Part shown: positions 16,341 through 23,918 of the stretch, one piece after another
Layout of the letters: each line of letters begins with the position of its first letter
How positions within the stretch are numbered: position 1 is the first letter of the stretch
Source of the DNA: a virus
IMG/VR virus record: IMGVR_UViG_3300025168_000032
Span: 1-64,000 of that record
DNA: 64,000 nucleotides
Strand: one strand, 5' to 3'
The notes under the pieces: model-generated
Database searches by the model: none
What the model was told of the DNA's origin: nothing
What the model saw: only the letters and a program-made list of their open reading frames with translations
Translations under genes and position numbers: made by a program

Positions 16341-17493
16341 GTTTTCTTGGCCACTTATCAACGATAACATAACCCAGAAAGATAAGGAAGTGCTATCGGA
16401 TTTTATATTGAACACAAACAGATTCACGAACGGTCCCAAAGTCAAAGAGTTCGAGAAAGCGTGGTCTGAGTGGTTGGGTGTTAAGTATAGCGTGATGGTT
16501 GGTTCTGGTGCTGCTGCGAATTATATTACAACATCGATTGTTCGCGAGAAAAAGGGCCAAAAGGGCGAGATTATTGTACCTCCTATAGGATGGGTCTCCG
16601 ATGTGTCTTCTGTCATAAATACCGGCTTTACGCCCGTTTTTGTTGATGTCGACTTGGATACGATGGCAATTTCTTACGAGAATATCAAAAACGCGATCAA
16701 TAAAAATACAAAGGCTATTGTTTTAGTTCACGTTTTGGGATTCAACGGCATCAACGACAAGATTATTAAACTAGCTAAAGAAAACGATTTACTACTGATA
16801 GAAGATTGTTGCGAATCACACGGTGCGACACACAACGGTAACAAGGTCGGAACCATGGGAGATATGTCCTGTTTTTCATTTTATTTTGGCCATCACATGA
16901 CAACTATTGAGGGCGGTATGGTGTGCACAAACGATGAAGATATATACGAGTTTGCAAGAATGTTTAGATCCCATGGGATGACCAGAGAGGCTTCACTTGA
17001 AACTCAGAAAAAATATGCAAAGCCAGATGTCAATCCTTTGTTTACATTTGCAGTCCCCGGATACAACATGAGAAGCACCGAGCTTAATGCTGTGTTAGGC
17101 CTAGAGCAAATTAAAAGACTTGATGATAATATTAATACTAGATGTAATAATCTGGTAACGTGGGTTTCGAATCTAGATCCTGAGCTTTATTACGTTAATT
17201 TTCTAATGGATGGTAGTAGTAATTACGCTTTACCCCTGATATTGAATTACAATAATAAGAATATGAAATTAGTTTGTAGCATTCTGGAAAGCGAAGGAGT
17301 GGAGTACAGACTTGGTACTGCCGGTGGTGGCAACCAAGCAAGACAACCTTATTTAGAAAGGTACGAATATTCTGTGGTAGGGAAGATGAATAATACAAAT
17401 TATATACATGATTACGGTTTGTATATTGGGAACCACCCGGAATTAACTAAAAAACAAATTATAAATTTATGTGGGAGACTTAATGATGTTTGA
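16327..17493 (+). CDS. ColD/RfbH-type PLP-dependent ketosugar 3-dehydratase (DegT/DnrJ family)
   Basis: 388 residues from ATG 16327, with GGAG at 16317-16320. An ATG at 16315 in the same frame would precede the ribosome site. The fold family is the DegT/DnrJ/EryC1 sugar aminotransferases, but the PLP-lysine position holds His: SFYFGHHMTTIEGGMV, with His189 and His190, where aminotransferases have Lys before the EGG. His at this place is the mark of E. coli ColD and of RfbH/E1. These remove the C3 hydroxyl from 4-keto-6-deoxy sugars rather than transferring an amino group. With Gmd nearby, the likely substrate is GDP-4-keto-6-deoxymannose, giving a 3,6-dideoxy ketosugar. No RfbH-type iron-sulphur Cys motif was noticed, which favours ColD. 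Confidence 0.87.
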   Translation: MGQNKFSWPLINDNITQKDKEVLSDFILNTNRFTNGPKVKEFEKAWSEWLGVKYSVMVGSGAAANYITTSIVREKKGQKGEIIVPPIGWVSDVSSVINTGFTPVFVDVDLDTMAISYENIKNAINKNTKAIVLVHVLGFNGINDKIIKLAKENDLLLIEDCCESHGATHNGNKVGTMGDMSCFSFYFGHHMTTIEGGMVCTNDEDIYEFARMFRSHGMTREASLETQKKYAKPDVNPLFTFAVPGYNMRSTELNAVLGLEQIKRLDDNINTRCNNLVTWVSNLDPELYYVNFLMDGSSNYALPLILNYNNKNMKLVCSILESEGVEYRLGTAGGGNQARQPYLERYEYSVVGKMNNTNYIHDYGLYIGNHPELTKKQIINLCGRLNDV

Positions 17494-18445
17494 AAATAAA
17501 AAGGTTCTAGTCACAGGCGGAACTGGTATGATTGGTAGAGAGTTGGTAAACCTTTTGACTGCTCGTGGCGCTAAGGTGTTCATTTGTAGCCTAGACCAGC
17601 CAAAGGATATTCCGGAGGGTGTTTCTTTTGTATTTAAAGACTTAAGATACTTATCAAATTGCCTTGAGGTATGTAAGGGTATGGATTATGTTTTTAATTG
17701 TGCAGGAGTTAAGGGCTCCCCAAAGATGTGCATGGAGCAACCAGCAGACTTCTTTGTTCCAATGGTGCAGTTTAATACCAACATGATGCAAGCTGCCTTT
17801 GAGAATGATGTAGAGTGGTATTTATACACTTCTAGTGTCGGCGTGTACCACCCGGCTGAAGTCTTTAAAGAAGACGATGTATGGATGACTATGCCTTCTA
17901 AGAACGATTGGTTTGCCGGTTGGGCAAAACGCATGGGAGAATTACAAGCTAAAGCTTATTCTATTCAGCACGGGTGGGATAAAGTGTCTATTGTAAGACC
18001 AGCTAATGTTTACGGATCATATGACAACTTTGACCCCGACAACGCAATGGTTATTCCAGCTTTAATAAGAAAAGCATTCGAGAATGACAAGTTGAGTGTT
18101 TGGGGCGATGGGTCTCCAATAAGAGACTTTATTCATGCTAGAGATGTCGCATTGGGTATGATCCATATGGTAGAAAACAAGTTCACAAAACCAGTGAATT
18201 TGGGGTCCGGGGAGGGCATTAAGATCAAGCGTATAGCCGAAGCGATAGCAAACTATTTCGATAAAGAAATAGAGTGGGATGTTTCTAAGCCAACTGGCGA
18301 TGCTAGGCGGGTATTTGATATGACACGAGCAAAATCCTGTGGTTTCGAACCATCTGTGTCAATTGAAGAAGGAATAAGTGAAACCATTGAATGGTTTTTA
18401 GAAAACAAAGAAAACATAGATAAGAGATTTAATGCGTTCAAATAA
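17483..18445 (+). CDS. SDR-family NAD(P)-dependent sugar epimerase/reductase with altered active site
   Basis: About 320 residues from ATG 17483, with GGGAG at 17473-17477. A second ATG follows directly at 17486. The N-terminus has the Rossmann motif VTGGTGMIG. The middle has YTSSVGVY and the C-terminal half has PANVYGSYDNFDPDN and a GDGSPIRDF stretch typical of GDP-fucose-synthase/epimerase relatives. The active-site YxxxK is not canonical: the sequence is FAGWAKRMGE, so Ala145 stands where Tyr is expected and Lys149 is kept. It may use another residue or belong to a variant subfamily. It overlaps the genes on both sides. Confidence 0.85.
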   Translation: MMFENKKVLVTGGTGMIGRELVNLLTARGAKVFICSLDQPKDIPEGVSFVFKDLRYLSNCLEVCKGMDYVFNCAGVKGSPKMCMEQPADFFVPMVQFNTNMMQAAFENDVEWYLYTSSVGVYHPAEVFKEDDVWMTMPSKNDWFAGWAKRMGELQAKAYSIQHGWDKVSIVRPANVYGSYDNFDPDNAMVIPALIRKAFENDKLSVWGDGSPIRDFIHARDVALGMIHMVENKFTKPVNLGSGEGIKIKRIAEAIANYFDKEIEWDVSKPTGDARRVFDMTRAKSCGFEPSVSIEEGISETIEWFLENKENIDKRFNAFK

Positions 18446-19148
18446 TATACTAATAACAGGAGTCAACAGTGGATTGGGCAAATATATTCACAACCATATT
18501 AAAGGGTCCGTGGGTCTGCATAGGCAAAACCTAGGCGCTGTGCTCTCCTGTTCATCTATCGACACAATTATACATTGTGCTTTCGATGCGAAAAGAGAGA
18601 TAAATGACCACTATCAGTATTTTAATGATAATCTCTATCTCACAAAACAATTACTGGGGATGCCGCATCAAAAATTTATTTATGTATCATCTGTAGATGT
18701 TTATCGAGAAGAGCAATCATACTATAAGTTGATGAAACTTATGGCCGAATCTATAGTAAAAAACGAGAGTAAAAACTACATCATCGCAAGATGTTCAGCG
18801 ATGCTTGGAGAAGGAATGAGGAAAAACACTTTGGTAAAATTATCAGAAAAGAACCTTTTAAAAACTGGGCTTTCAAGTAAGTCTACTTTTAATTATGTTT
18901 TATATGAAGACATTTTGTCTTTTTTTAACAAGTCTATTGAAAATAATCTATCTGGTGTTTATAATTTGGTATCAAGATCCAACATATCTTTATCAGAGAT
19001 CGGTGAGCATTTTGAATATTATCCAAAATATGGAGATTTTCTATATAATACCCCTGTGGTAGAAAACAATATCCCATCTGATCTTTCCTCAATGGGACAA
19101 AGAACGTCACTTCAAAATATAAAGAGGTTTATAAAACAAAATGACTAA
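18432..19148 (+). CDS. SDR-family sugar epimerase/reductase, short
   Basis: 238 residues with ITGVNSGLG as a degenerate Rossmann glycine motif and YVSSVDVY and YYKLMK as the SDR Ser and YxxxK active site. It is shorter than extended SDR sugar enzymes (300-340 residues), and the C-terminal substrate-binding part looks reduced. It may be a reductase that acts last on a 4-ketosugar, analogous to RmlD or ColC, but this is inferred from position alone. It overlaps the genes before and after it by 14 and 8 bases. Confidence 0.8.
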   Translation: MRSNNILITGVNSGLGKYIHNHIKGSVGLHRQNLGAVLSCSSIDTIIHCAFDAKREINDHYQYFNDNLYLTKQLLGMPHQKFIYVSSVDVYREEQSYYKLMKLMAESIVKNESKNYIIARCSAMLGEGMRKNTLVKLSEKNLLKTGLSSKSTFNYVLYEDILSFFNKSIENNLSGVYNLVSRSNISLSEIGEHFEYYPKYGDFLYNTPVVENNIPSDLSSMGQRTSLQNIKRFIKQND

Positions 19149-20091
19149 AAAGAAAATTTTAATTTGTGGAGCAACAGGGTTTATTGGAAAAAATTCCTTA
19201 GAACGCTTCACACGGAGAGAAGACTACGAAATAAGAGCAGTTTATCACATTAAGCCGCCTCTTAAAGAATATGATGTTGAGTGGGTCCAAGCTGATCTAA
19301 ACAATATAGAAGATGTTAAAAGAGTTATAAAGGGGATGGATATTGTACTACAGTTAGCTGCAACTACCTCTGGTGCAAATGATATTATTAATCGTCCGTA
19401 TATTCATGTTACTGATAACGCTGTTATGAATTCTCTGCTTCTACGAGAGGCATTTGAGAACGATATAAAGCATTTTATTTTTCCAAGCTGCACAGTCATG
19501 TACCAGCCGAATAGAGTTGCAACTAAAGAAAGTAATTTTGATGGAAATCAAAGGCTATTGTCTAAATACTTTGGCGTTGGCAACACCAAAGTGTATATCG
19601 AAAAAATGTGTGATTTTTATGGCACCTTGGGTAAAACAAAACACACAGTATTAAGACAGTCCAATATTTACGGCCCTCATGACAAATATGATCTGAAGAA
19701 AAGCCATGTCTTCGGCGCGACCATAACCAAGGTTATGACCAACGACGAAAAAATTAATGTTTGGGGACCCGGAACCGAAACAAGAGACTTTTTATATGTT
19801 GATGATCTTTTGAACTTTGTAGAAATGGCTCTTGAAAAACAAGAATCCATGTGTGAGGTTTTTAATGTTGGCTGTGGATATGAGGTTTCGATCAAAGAGT
19901 TGGTTGAAAAGATTATTAAAATTTCCGGCAAAGATCTTAAGATGGAACATGACCTCAGCAAACCTCATATTCCGACAAAACTCTTTCTAGATTGCACAAA
20001 AGCTAAGGAAATGCTCGGATGGGAACCAAAGGTATCTTTAGAGGAAGGTATTAAAAGAAGTATTGATTGGTGGAAGGCCAATAATGACTAG
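19141..20091 (+). CDS. SDR-family GDP-L-fucose synthase-like epimerase
   Basis: 316 residues with the Rossmann motif ICGATGFIGKN, HFIFPSCTVMY as the catalytic Ser strand, and HVFGATITKVM plus WGPGTETRDFLYVDD in the substrate half. It resembles the GDP-L-fucose synthase (Fcl/WcaG) branch of the extended SDRs. The Tyr and Lys are in KVYIEKMCDFY, where Tyr152 lies three rather than four residues before Lys155, so the canonical YxxxK spacing is altered. Together with Gmd, the gene that follows, it may complete synthesis of a GDP-6-deoxy sugar. It overlaps both neighbours. Confidence 0.87.
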   Translation: MTKKKILICGATGFIGKNSLERFTRREDYEIRAVYHIKPPLKEYDVEWVQADLNNIEDVKRVIKGMDIVLQLAATTSGANDIINRPYIHVTDNAVMNSLLLREAFENDIKHFIFPSCTVMYQPNRVATKESNFDGNQRLLSKYFGVGNTKVYIEKMCDFYGTLGKTKHTVLRQSNIYGPHDKYDLKKSHVFGATITKVMTNDEKINVWGPGTETRDFLYVDDLLNFVEMALEKQESMCEVFNVGCGYEVSIKELVEKIIKISGKDLKMEHDLSKPHIPTKLFLDCTKAKEMLGWEPKVSLEEGIKRSIDWWKANND

Positions 20092-21091
20092 GGCTTTTAT
20101 AACCGGAATCACTGGAATGGTCGGGTCACACCTTGTTGATTTTCTATTCAAAAATACAGATTGGGATATTTATGGCTTAGTTCGATGGGATGACAGGATG
20201 GATAACCTTGAGCATTTAATGAATTATATAAATGGAAAACATAGAATTCGTTTGGTTTATGGTGATATAAACGACCTAAGTTCTTTGTTGACAGCCTTTG
20301 GTTCAAGCAAGCCAGACTATGTTTTCCATTTAGCCGCACAAAGTTATCCGAAAACCAGCTTTGATTCTCCTTTGGAGACGTTGGAGACTAATATTCTGGG
20401 AACTGCAAAAGTTTTAGACGCGATAAGACACCTGAAATTAGAACCGACAATACATGTTTGTGCCTCGTCGGAAGTTTTTGGAAGGGTTCCAAAAGAGTTT
20501 CTACCAATTCACGAGGATGTAACATTCCACCCAGCGTCACCGTATGCAATTTCAAAGGTTGGGACAGATTTGGTTGGTAGATTTTACGCTGAGGCATATG
20601 GAATGAAGGTTATGACTACTCGTATGTTTACACATACAGGCCCAAGGCGTGGTGATGTTTTCGCTGAATCCACTTTTGCTAAGCAGATAGCAATGATTGA
20701 GGCAGACTTAATACCGCCAATATTGAAAGTAGGCAACTTAAAATCCCTAAGAACTTGGTCAGATGTTAGGGATGCGGTTAGGGCATATTACAGCTTGGTA
20801 ACAGTGAATCCAATAGCCGGGGAATACTATAATATTGGTGGATCATATACCTGTTCTATCGAGGACATGTTGAATTATTTATTAAGCAAATCTACCGTTA
20901 GCACCATTCAGGTGAGAGTGGACCCCGATCGTTTGAGGCCAATTGACGCAGACTTGCAGGTACCTGACACCACTAAGTTTAGAAACCACACTGGCTGGGA
21001 GCCAACTATTCCTTTCGAAAAAACTATGGATGATCTTTTAGAATATTGGAGAGGGAAAGTAAAGTCAGGTAGTAATTTTTTATCAAGGTAA
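20084..21091 (+). CDS. gmd: GDP-mannose 4,6-dehydratase
   Basis: About 335 residues from ATG 20084, with GGAAGG at 20072-20077. An upstream TTG at 20063 would start within the ribosome site. Extended SDR features are ITGITGMVGSHL, HLAAQSYPKTSF, ASSEVFG and SPYAISKVGTD (YxxxK intact), then RMFTHTGPRRGDVFAES and RTWSDVRDAVRAY, which match Gmd rather than RmlB or GalE. It should convert GDP-mannose into GDP-4-keto-6-deoxymannose, the branch point to GDP-fucose, GDP-rhamnose, GDP-perosamine and, through ColD, GDP-colitose. This fits the ColD-like and Fcl-like genes just upstream. It overlaps the previous gene by 8 bases. Confidence 0.92.
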   Translation: MTRAFITGITGMVGSHLVDFLFKNTDWDIYGLVRWDDRMDNLEHLMNYINGKHRIRLVYGDINDLSSLLTAFGSSKPDYVFHLAAQSYPKTSFDSPLETLETNILGTAKVLDAIRHLKLEPTIHVCASSEVFGRVPKEFLPIHEDVTFHPASPYAISKVGTDLVGRFYAEAYGMKVMTTRMFTHTGPRRGDVFAESTFAKQIAMIEADLIPPILKVGNLKSLRTWSDVRDAVRAYYSLVTVNPIAGEYYNIGGSYTCSIEDMLNYLLSKSTVSTIQVRVDPDRLRPIDADLQVPDTTKFRNHTGWEPTIPFEKTMDDLLEYWRGKVKSGSNFLSR

Positions 21092-21095
21092 CACA

Positions 21096-21833
21096 ATGAA
21101 ATCAGATATTTTAGTTATTGGCGAAACATGTACCGATGTTTTTTATTATGGGGAGTGTGACAGGCTTTGTCCAGAGGCCCCAGTGCCAGTATTTGTTCCA
21201 ACTGAAATAATAAAGACACCCGGCATGGCAATGAATGTTCAAAAAAACATACAATCTTTATATGGAAGTTGCGATATACATACGAATACCAACTGGAAAG
21301 ACATAACAAAAACAAGGTTTATCCACCTCAATACTAATCAAATGTTTGTGAGAGTTGACGAGAATGATCACACTGTAAAGAGATGCGATGTAAGCAAGGT
21401 TGATTTAAATAAATACAAGATTGTTGTCATTTCAGATTATTGTAAAGGCTTTTTAACCGAGAGTGACATCAGTTATATATCTGATAATCATAATTGTGTT
21501 TTCTTGGACACAAAGAAGGTTTTAGGAGATTGGTGTACTGGGGTGAGGTTCATAAAAATTAATCATTATGAGTACAACAAGTCCAAGGATAGAATACCAG
21601 AAAACGTAAAAGACAAATTAATAGTAACTTTGGGCCCCAAAGGTTGCAAATACAAGGATAAGGTATATCCTGTAAGAAGGGTCGACATAAGGGATGTTTC
21701 GGGTGCGGGTGACACTTTCCTCTCTGGGCTTGTGGCCGAGTATCTAAGAACATCGAATATAGAATCTTCTATAAGTTATGCTAACGAGTGTGCTACAATA
21801 GCAGTACAAAAAAAAGGGGTCACTGTAATATGA
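21096..21833 (+). CDS. PfkB-family sugar kinase, HldE kinase-domain-like
   Basis: 245 residues with the ribokinase/PfkB fold. The N-terminal ILVIGETCTDVFYYGECDRLCPEAPVPVF closely resembles the HldE (RfaE) kinase start. The C-terminal DVSGAGDTFLSGL has the GAGD anion hole at 203-206 with the catalytic Asp206. It is shorter than the HldE kinase domain (about 315 residues), mainly in the middle. HldE kinase phosphorylates D-glycero-D-manno-heptose 7-phosphate at C1. The next gene encodes the matching nucleotidyltransferase and overlaps by four bases, so this is a split HldE-like pair. Confidence 0.87.
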   Translation: MKSDILVIGETCTDVFYYGECDRLCPEAPVPVFVPTEIIKTPGMAMNVQKNIQSLYGSCDIHTNTNWKDITKTRFIHLNTNQMFVRVDENDHTVKRCDVSKVDLNKYKIVVISDYCKGFLTESDISYISDNHNCVFLDTKKVLGDWCTGVRFIKINHYEYNKSKDRIPENVKDKLIVTLGPKGCKYKDKVYPVRRVDIRDVSGAGDTFLSGLVAEYLRTSNIESSISYANECATIAVQKKGVTVI

Positions 21834-22219
21834 AAGTTATTTGGGTAAATGGTTGTTTTGATATTCTACACCGAGGCCATGTAGAGTTATTTAAGTATGC
21901 CAAATCACTGGGAGAGTTTTTGGTGGTAGGTATTGATGGGGACAAGAGAATCAAAGAAACCAAGGGCCCCGAAAGGCCCGTTAACAATCGTCGAGATCGA
22001 CAATTCTTTCTTGAATCAATCAGATATATCGACGAGGTGGTCGCTTTTGATAATGATACAGAGCTTGAAAATTGGATCGAGTTTTTTCAACCAGACGCGC
22101 TAGTTGTCGGTGTCGAGTATAAAACTAAGGGAGTCATTGGTTCAGAGCATGCAAAAAAAATTGAATATTTTGATCGAGTAGGAGAATATTCAACAACAAA
22201 CATATTGGAGAGAAAATGA
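21830..22219 (+). CDS. HldE-like cytidylyltransferase-fold nucleotidyltransferase
   Basis: 129 residues from ATG 21830, in an ATGA overlap with the kinase gene. An open frame runs upstream of 21830 but overlaps the kinase. The opening VNGCFDILHRGHVELF has the HxGH nucleotide-binding motif. Later GVEYKTKGVIGSEHAKKIEYF and EYSTTNILE (ISTTxI-type motif) match the adenylyltransferase domain of HldE. It should make an ADP- or similar nucleotide-activated heptose from the kinase product. The same fold is used for glycerol-phosphate and other activations, so heptose is likely but not certain. Confidence 0.9.
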   Translation: MKVIWVNGCFDILHRGHVELFKYAKSLGEFLVVGIDGDKRIKETKGPERPVNNRRDRQFFLESIRYIDEVVAFDNDTELENWIEFFQPDALVVGVEYKTKGVIGSEHAKKIEYFDRVGEYSTTNILERK

Positions 22220-22533
22220 CATATGTAATAGACATAGATGGGACCATTTGTACAAATACGGATGGGGATTACAAGAACGCGAAACCCATTGTAGAGAGAA
22301 TAAACAAAATCAACAAATTATACGACGATGGCAACATTATATATTTTTTGACTGCAAGGGGTATGGGGAGATTTAATAACAATTCCGAATTGGCAACTCA
22401 TAGCTTTCTATCCTTAACAAAGCAACAGCTAGACAGTTGGGGAGTGAAATATCATGAGTTATTTATGGGTAAGCCCTCTGGTAACTTGTATATAGATGAC
22501 AAGGGGGTGAAAGATGAAGACTTTTTTATCTAA
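22216..22533 (+). CDS. HAD-family phosphatase
   Basis: 105 residues, ATGA overlap with the gene before. HAD motif I is VIDIDGTIC (nucleophile and acid Asp residues near residues 5 and 7). Motif II is in IYFLTARGMGR, motif III Lys is likely in MGKPSGN, and motif IV in YIDDKGVKDEDFF. It is very short with no cap domain. Similar small HAD proteins accompany capsule and O-antigen genes. Lying behind the split HldE pair, it could supply the GmhB-type heptose bisphosphate phosphatase step, but GmhB proteins are longer (about 190 residues) and carry a zinc loop not seen here. Confidence 0.85.
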   Translation: MTYVIDIDGTICTNTDGDYKNAKPIVERINKINKLYDDGNIIYFLTARGMGRFNNNSELATHSFLSLTKQQLDSWGVKYHELFMGKPSGNLYIDDKGVKDEDFFI

Positions 22534-22879
22534 TGATATTAAATTTGTACCAAAAGGGTGGGGATTTGAAAAGTGGATTGTGAACTGCGAAGAGTATTGT
22601 GGAAAGCTTTTGTATTTTGTGAAAGGCAAGAAGTGTTCGTGGCATTACCACAAGCTTAAGGACGAAGTTTTTTATATTCAGTCTGGCGCGATTACGCTTT
22701 CCTATTCAGACGATGATGACTTGGGGAATGCCAAAAAGGTAATTTTGCAAAAAGGAGATAGATTTCACATCTATAGGGGATTGAGGCATCAAATGTATGC
22801 TATGGAAGACACAGAACTGTTTGAGTTTTCAACTCAACATTTTGATAGCGATAGCCATAGGGTTATAAAGGGAGATTAA
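22514..22879 (+). CDS. Cupin-domain sugar isomerase-like protein
   Basis: 121 residues forming a single cupin barrel. CSWHYHKLKDEVFYIQSG gives the cupin motif 1 (two His and a Glu for metal). KGDRFHIYRGLRHQMYA gives motif 2 with its His. This resembles the C-terminal domain of type II mannose-6-phosphate isomerases and other small sugar cupins. It may help supply mannose phosphate for GDP-mannose or isomerise a ketosugar. It overlaps the HAD gene by 20 bases and is followed with no gap by the epimerase gene. Confidence 0.85.
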   Translation: MKTFLSNDIKFVPKGWGFEKWIVNCEEYCGKLLYFVKGKKCSWHYHKLKDEVFYIQSGAITLSYSDDDDLGNAKKVILQKGDRFHIYRGLRHQMYAMEDTELFEFSTQHFDSDSHRVIKGD

Positions 22880-23746
22880 ATGAAAACAGTATTAGTCACA
22901 GGTGGTTGTGGTTTTATAGGAAGCAATTTGGTAGATATCTTGGTAAAGCAAGGTAACAGAGTGGTAGTCATAGATGACCTATCAGACGGAAAAAAAGAAA
23001 ACTGCAACAGGTTAGCTAAATATTATTTTGATGATTTTAAAAAGATCCTAACAAATGGTCTTGATGAGAGCATAGATACTATTTTTCATTTAGCTGCTGA
23101 GGCAAGAATACAACCATCTTTCAAAAAACCATTATACACTTGTGAAAACAATTCATATGGAACAGCAATTGTGTGCGAATATGCAAGAAATAACAACTGC
23201 ATGGTCGTATATGCTGGGTCAAGTTCGTTTTACGGTGGCGTTTACCTTAACCCATATGCTTTTGCAAAATGGCAAGGGGAAGAGGTTGTAAAGATGTACA
23301 CTAATGTTTATAATATAAAATCTGGTATTGCTAGATTTTTTAATGTATATGGACCTAGAAACCCGTTGATCGGTCAGTATACCCCTGTAGTCGCCATATT
23401 CGAGCAACAATATAGTAATAATGTACCTCTGACAGTGGTAGGTACAGGTGAACAAAGAAGAGACTTTACGCATGTATACGACATATGTAACGGATTAATA
23501 GCGATATCCAAGAAGGATAGAGAAGCCTCAATATTTAATTTGGGAACTGGCACCAACCACTCTATCAATGAACTGGCAGATATGTTCGGCAGGGAAAAGA
23601 AGCATCTACCAGCCAGACCCGGAGAGGCGAAAGAGACAAGAGCAGATATATCTAACTCCATAAAGGTTCTTGATTGGGCCCCGGAGCACAAATTAGAAAC
23701 ATATATAAATAATTTTTTAAAGGAGACAAAAAATGAAATTAAGTAA
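22880..23746 (+). CDS. NAD-dependent sugar epimerase/dehydratase, GalE-like
   Basis: 288 residues with intact extended SDR features: VTGGCGFIGSNLVD, HLAAEARIQPSF, a GSSSFYGG catalytic Ser strand and PYAFAKWQGEE with YxxxK. It continues with RFFNVYGPRNP and a GTGEQRRDFTHVYD stretch, as in UDP-glucose or UDP-GlcNAc 4-epimerases. A Shine-Dalgarno AGGGAG precedes the ATG. The last gene of the glycan cassette, it overlaps the first small phage gene at 23733. The substrate is probably a UDP- or GDP-sugar, unknown in detail. Confidence 0.9.
   Translation: MKTVLVTGGCGFIGSNLVDILVKQGNRVVVIDDLSDGKKENCNRLAKYYFDDFKKILTNGLDESIDTIFHLAAEARIQPSFKKPLYTCENNSYGTAIVCEYARNNNCMVVYAGSSSFYGGVYLNPYAFAKWQGEEVVKMYTNVYNIKSGIARFFNVYGPRNPLIGQYTPVVAIFEQQYSNNVPLTVVGTGEQRRDFTHVYDICNGLIAISKKDREASIFNLGTGTNHSINELADMFGREKKHLPARPGEAKETRADISNSIKVLDWAPEHKLETYINNFLKETKNEIK
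23704..23711 (+). promoter_or_regulatory. Possible T4-type late promoter
   Basis: TATAAATA, the exact T4 late -10 consensus, lies 21 bases before the ATG at 23733, at the junction between the glycan cassette and the gp55 region. The motif occurs once more on this strand inside a gene (48888-48895), and AT-rich DNA yields it by chance, so this is weak evidence. Confidence 0.3.
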
Positions 23747-23918
23747 TCAAGCTGTAGGAGCCGTAATGATGGCCTTGCAAAAATCTTTAATGGAACAGAG
23801 CGATATCGTTCCAGTCCTACAGAGTTTTAAGCTAGAAGTTGCTGATAACGGAGAAGTGGTAGTTACAAACCCACCTGTTGTTAAACCCAAGAGCAAAAGC
23901 AAAGTAGTCACATCGTAA
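23733..23918 (+). CDS. Conserved small phage protein, unknown function
   Basis: 61 residues with a strong AAGGAGA before the ATG. The opening KLSNQAVGAVMMALQKSLME is helical and is followed by a short beta segment and a basic Lys/Ser tail. It looks like a small conserved protein that I associate with marine T4-like phages near gene 55, although its role is unknown. It overlaps the end of the sugar epimerase and shares a base with the FmdB-like gene downstream. Confidence 0.72.
   Translation: MKLSNQAVGAVMMALQKSLMEQSDIVPVLQSFKLEVADNGEVVVTNPPVVKPKSKSKVVTS

Noticed and set aside
16327-17493. Reading the DegT-family protein as a sugar aminotransferase
   Set aside because: The lysine needed for PLP linkage is replaced by His within a ColD-type motif.
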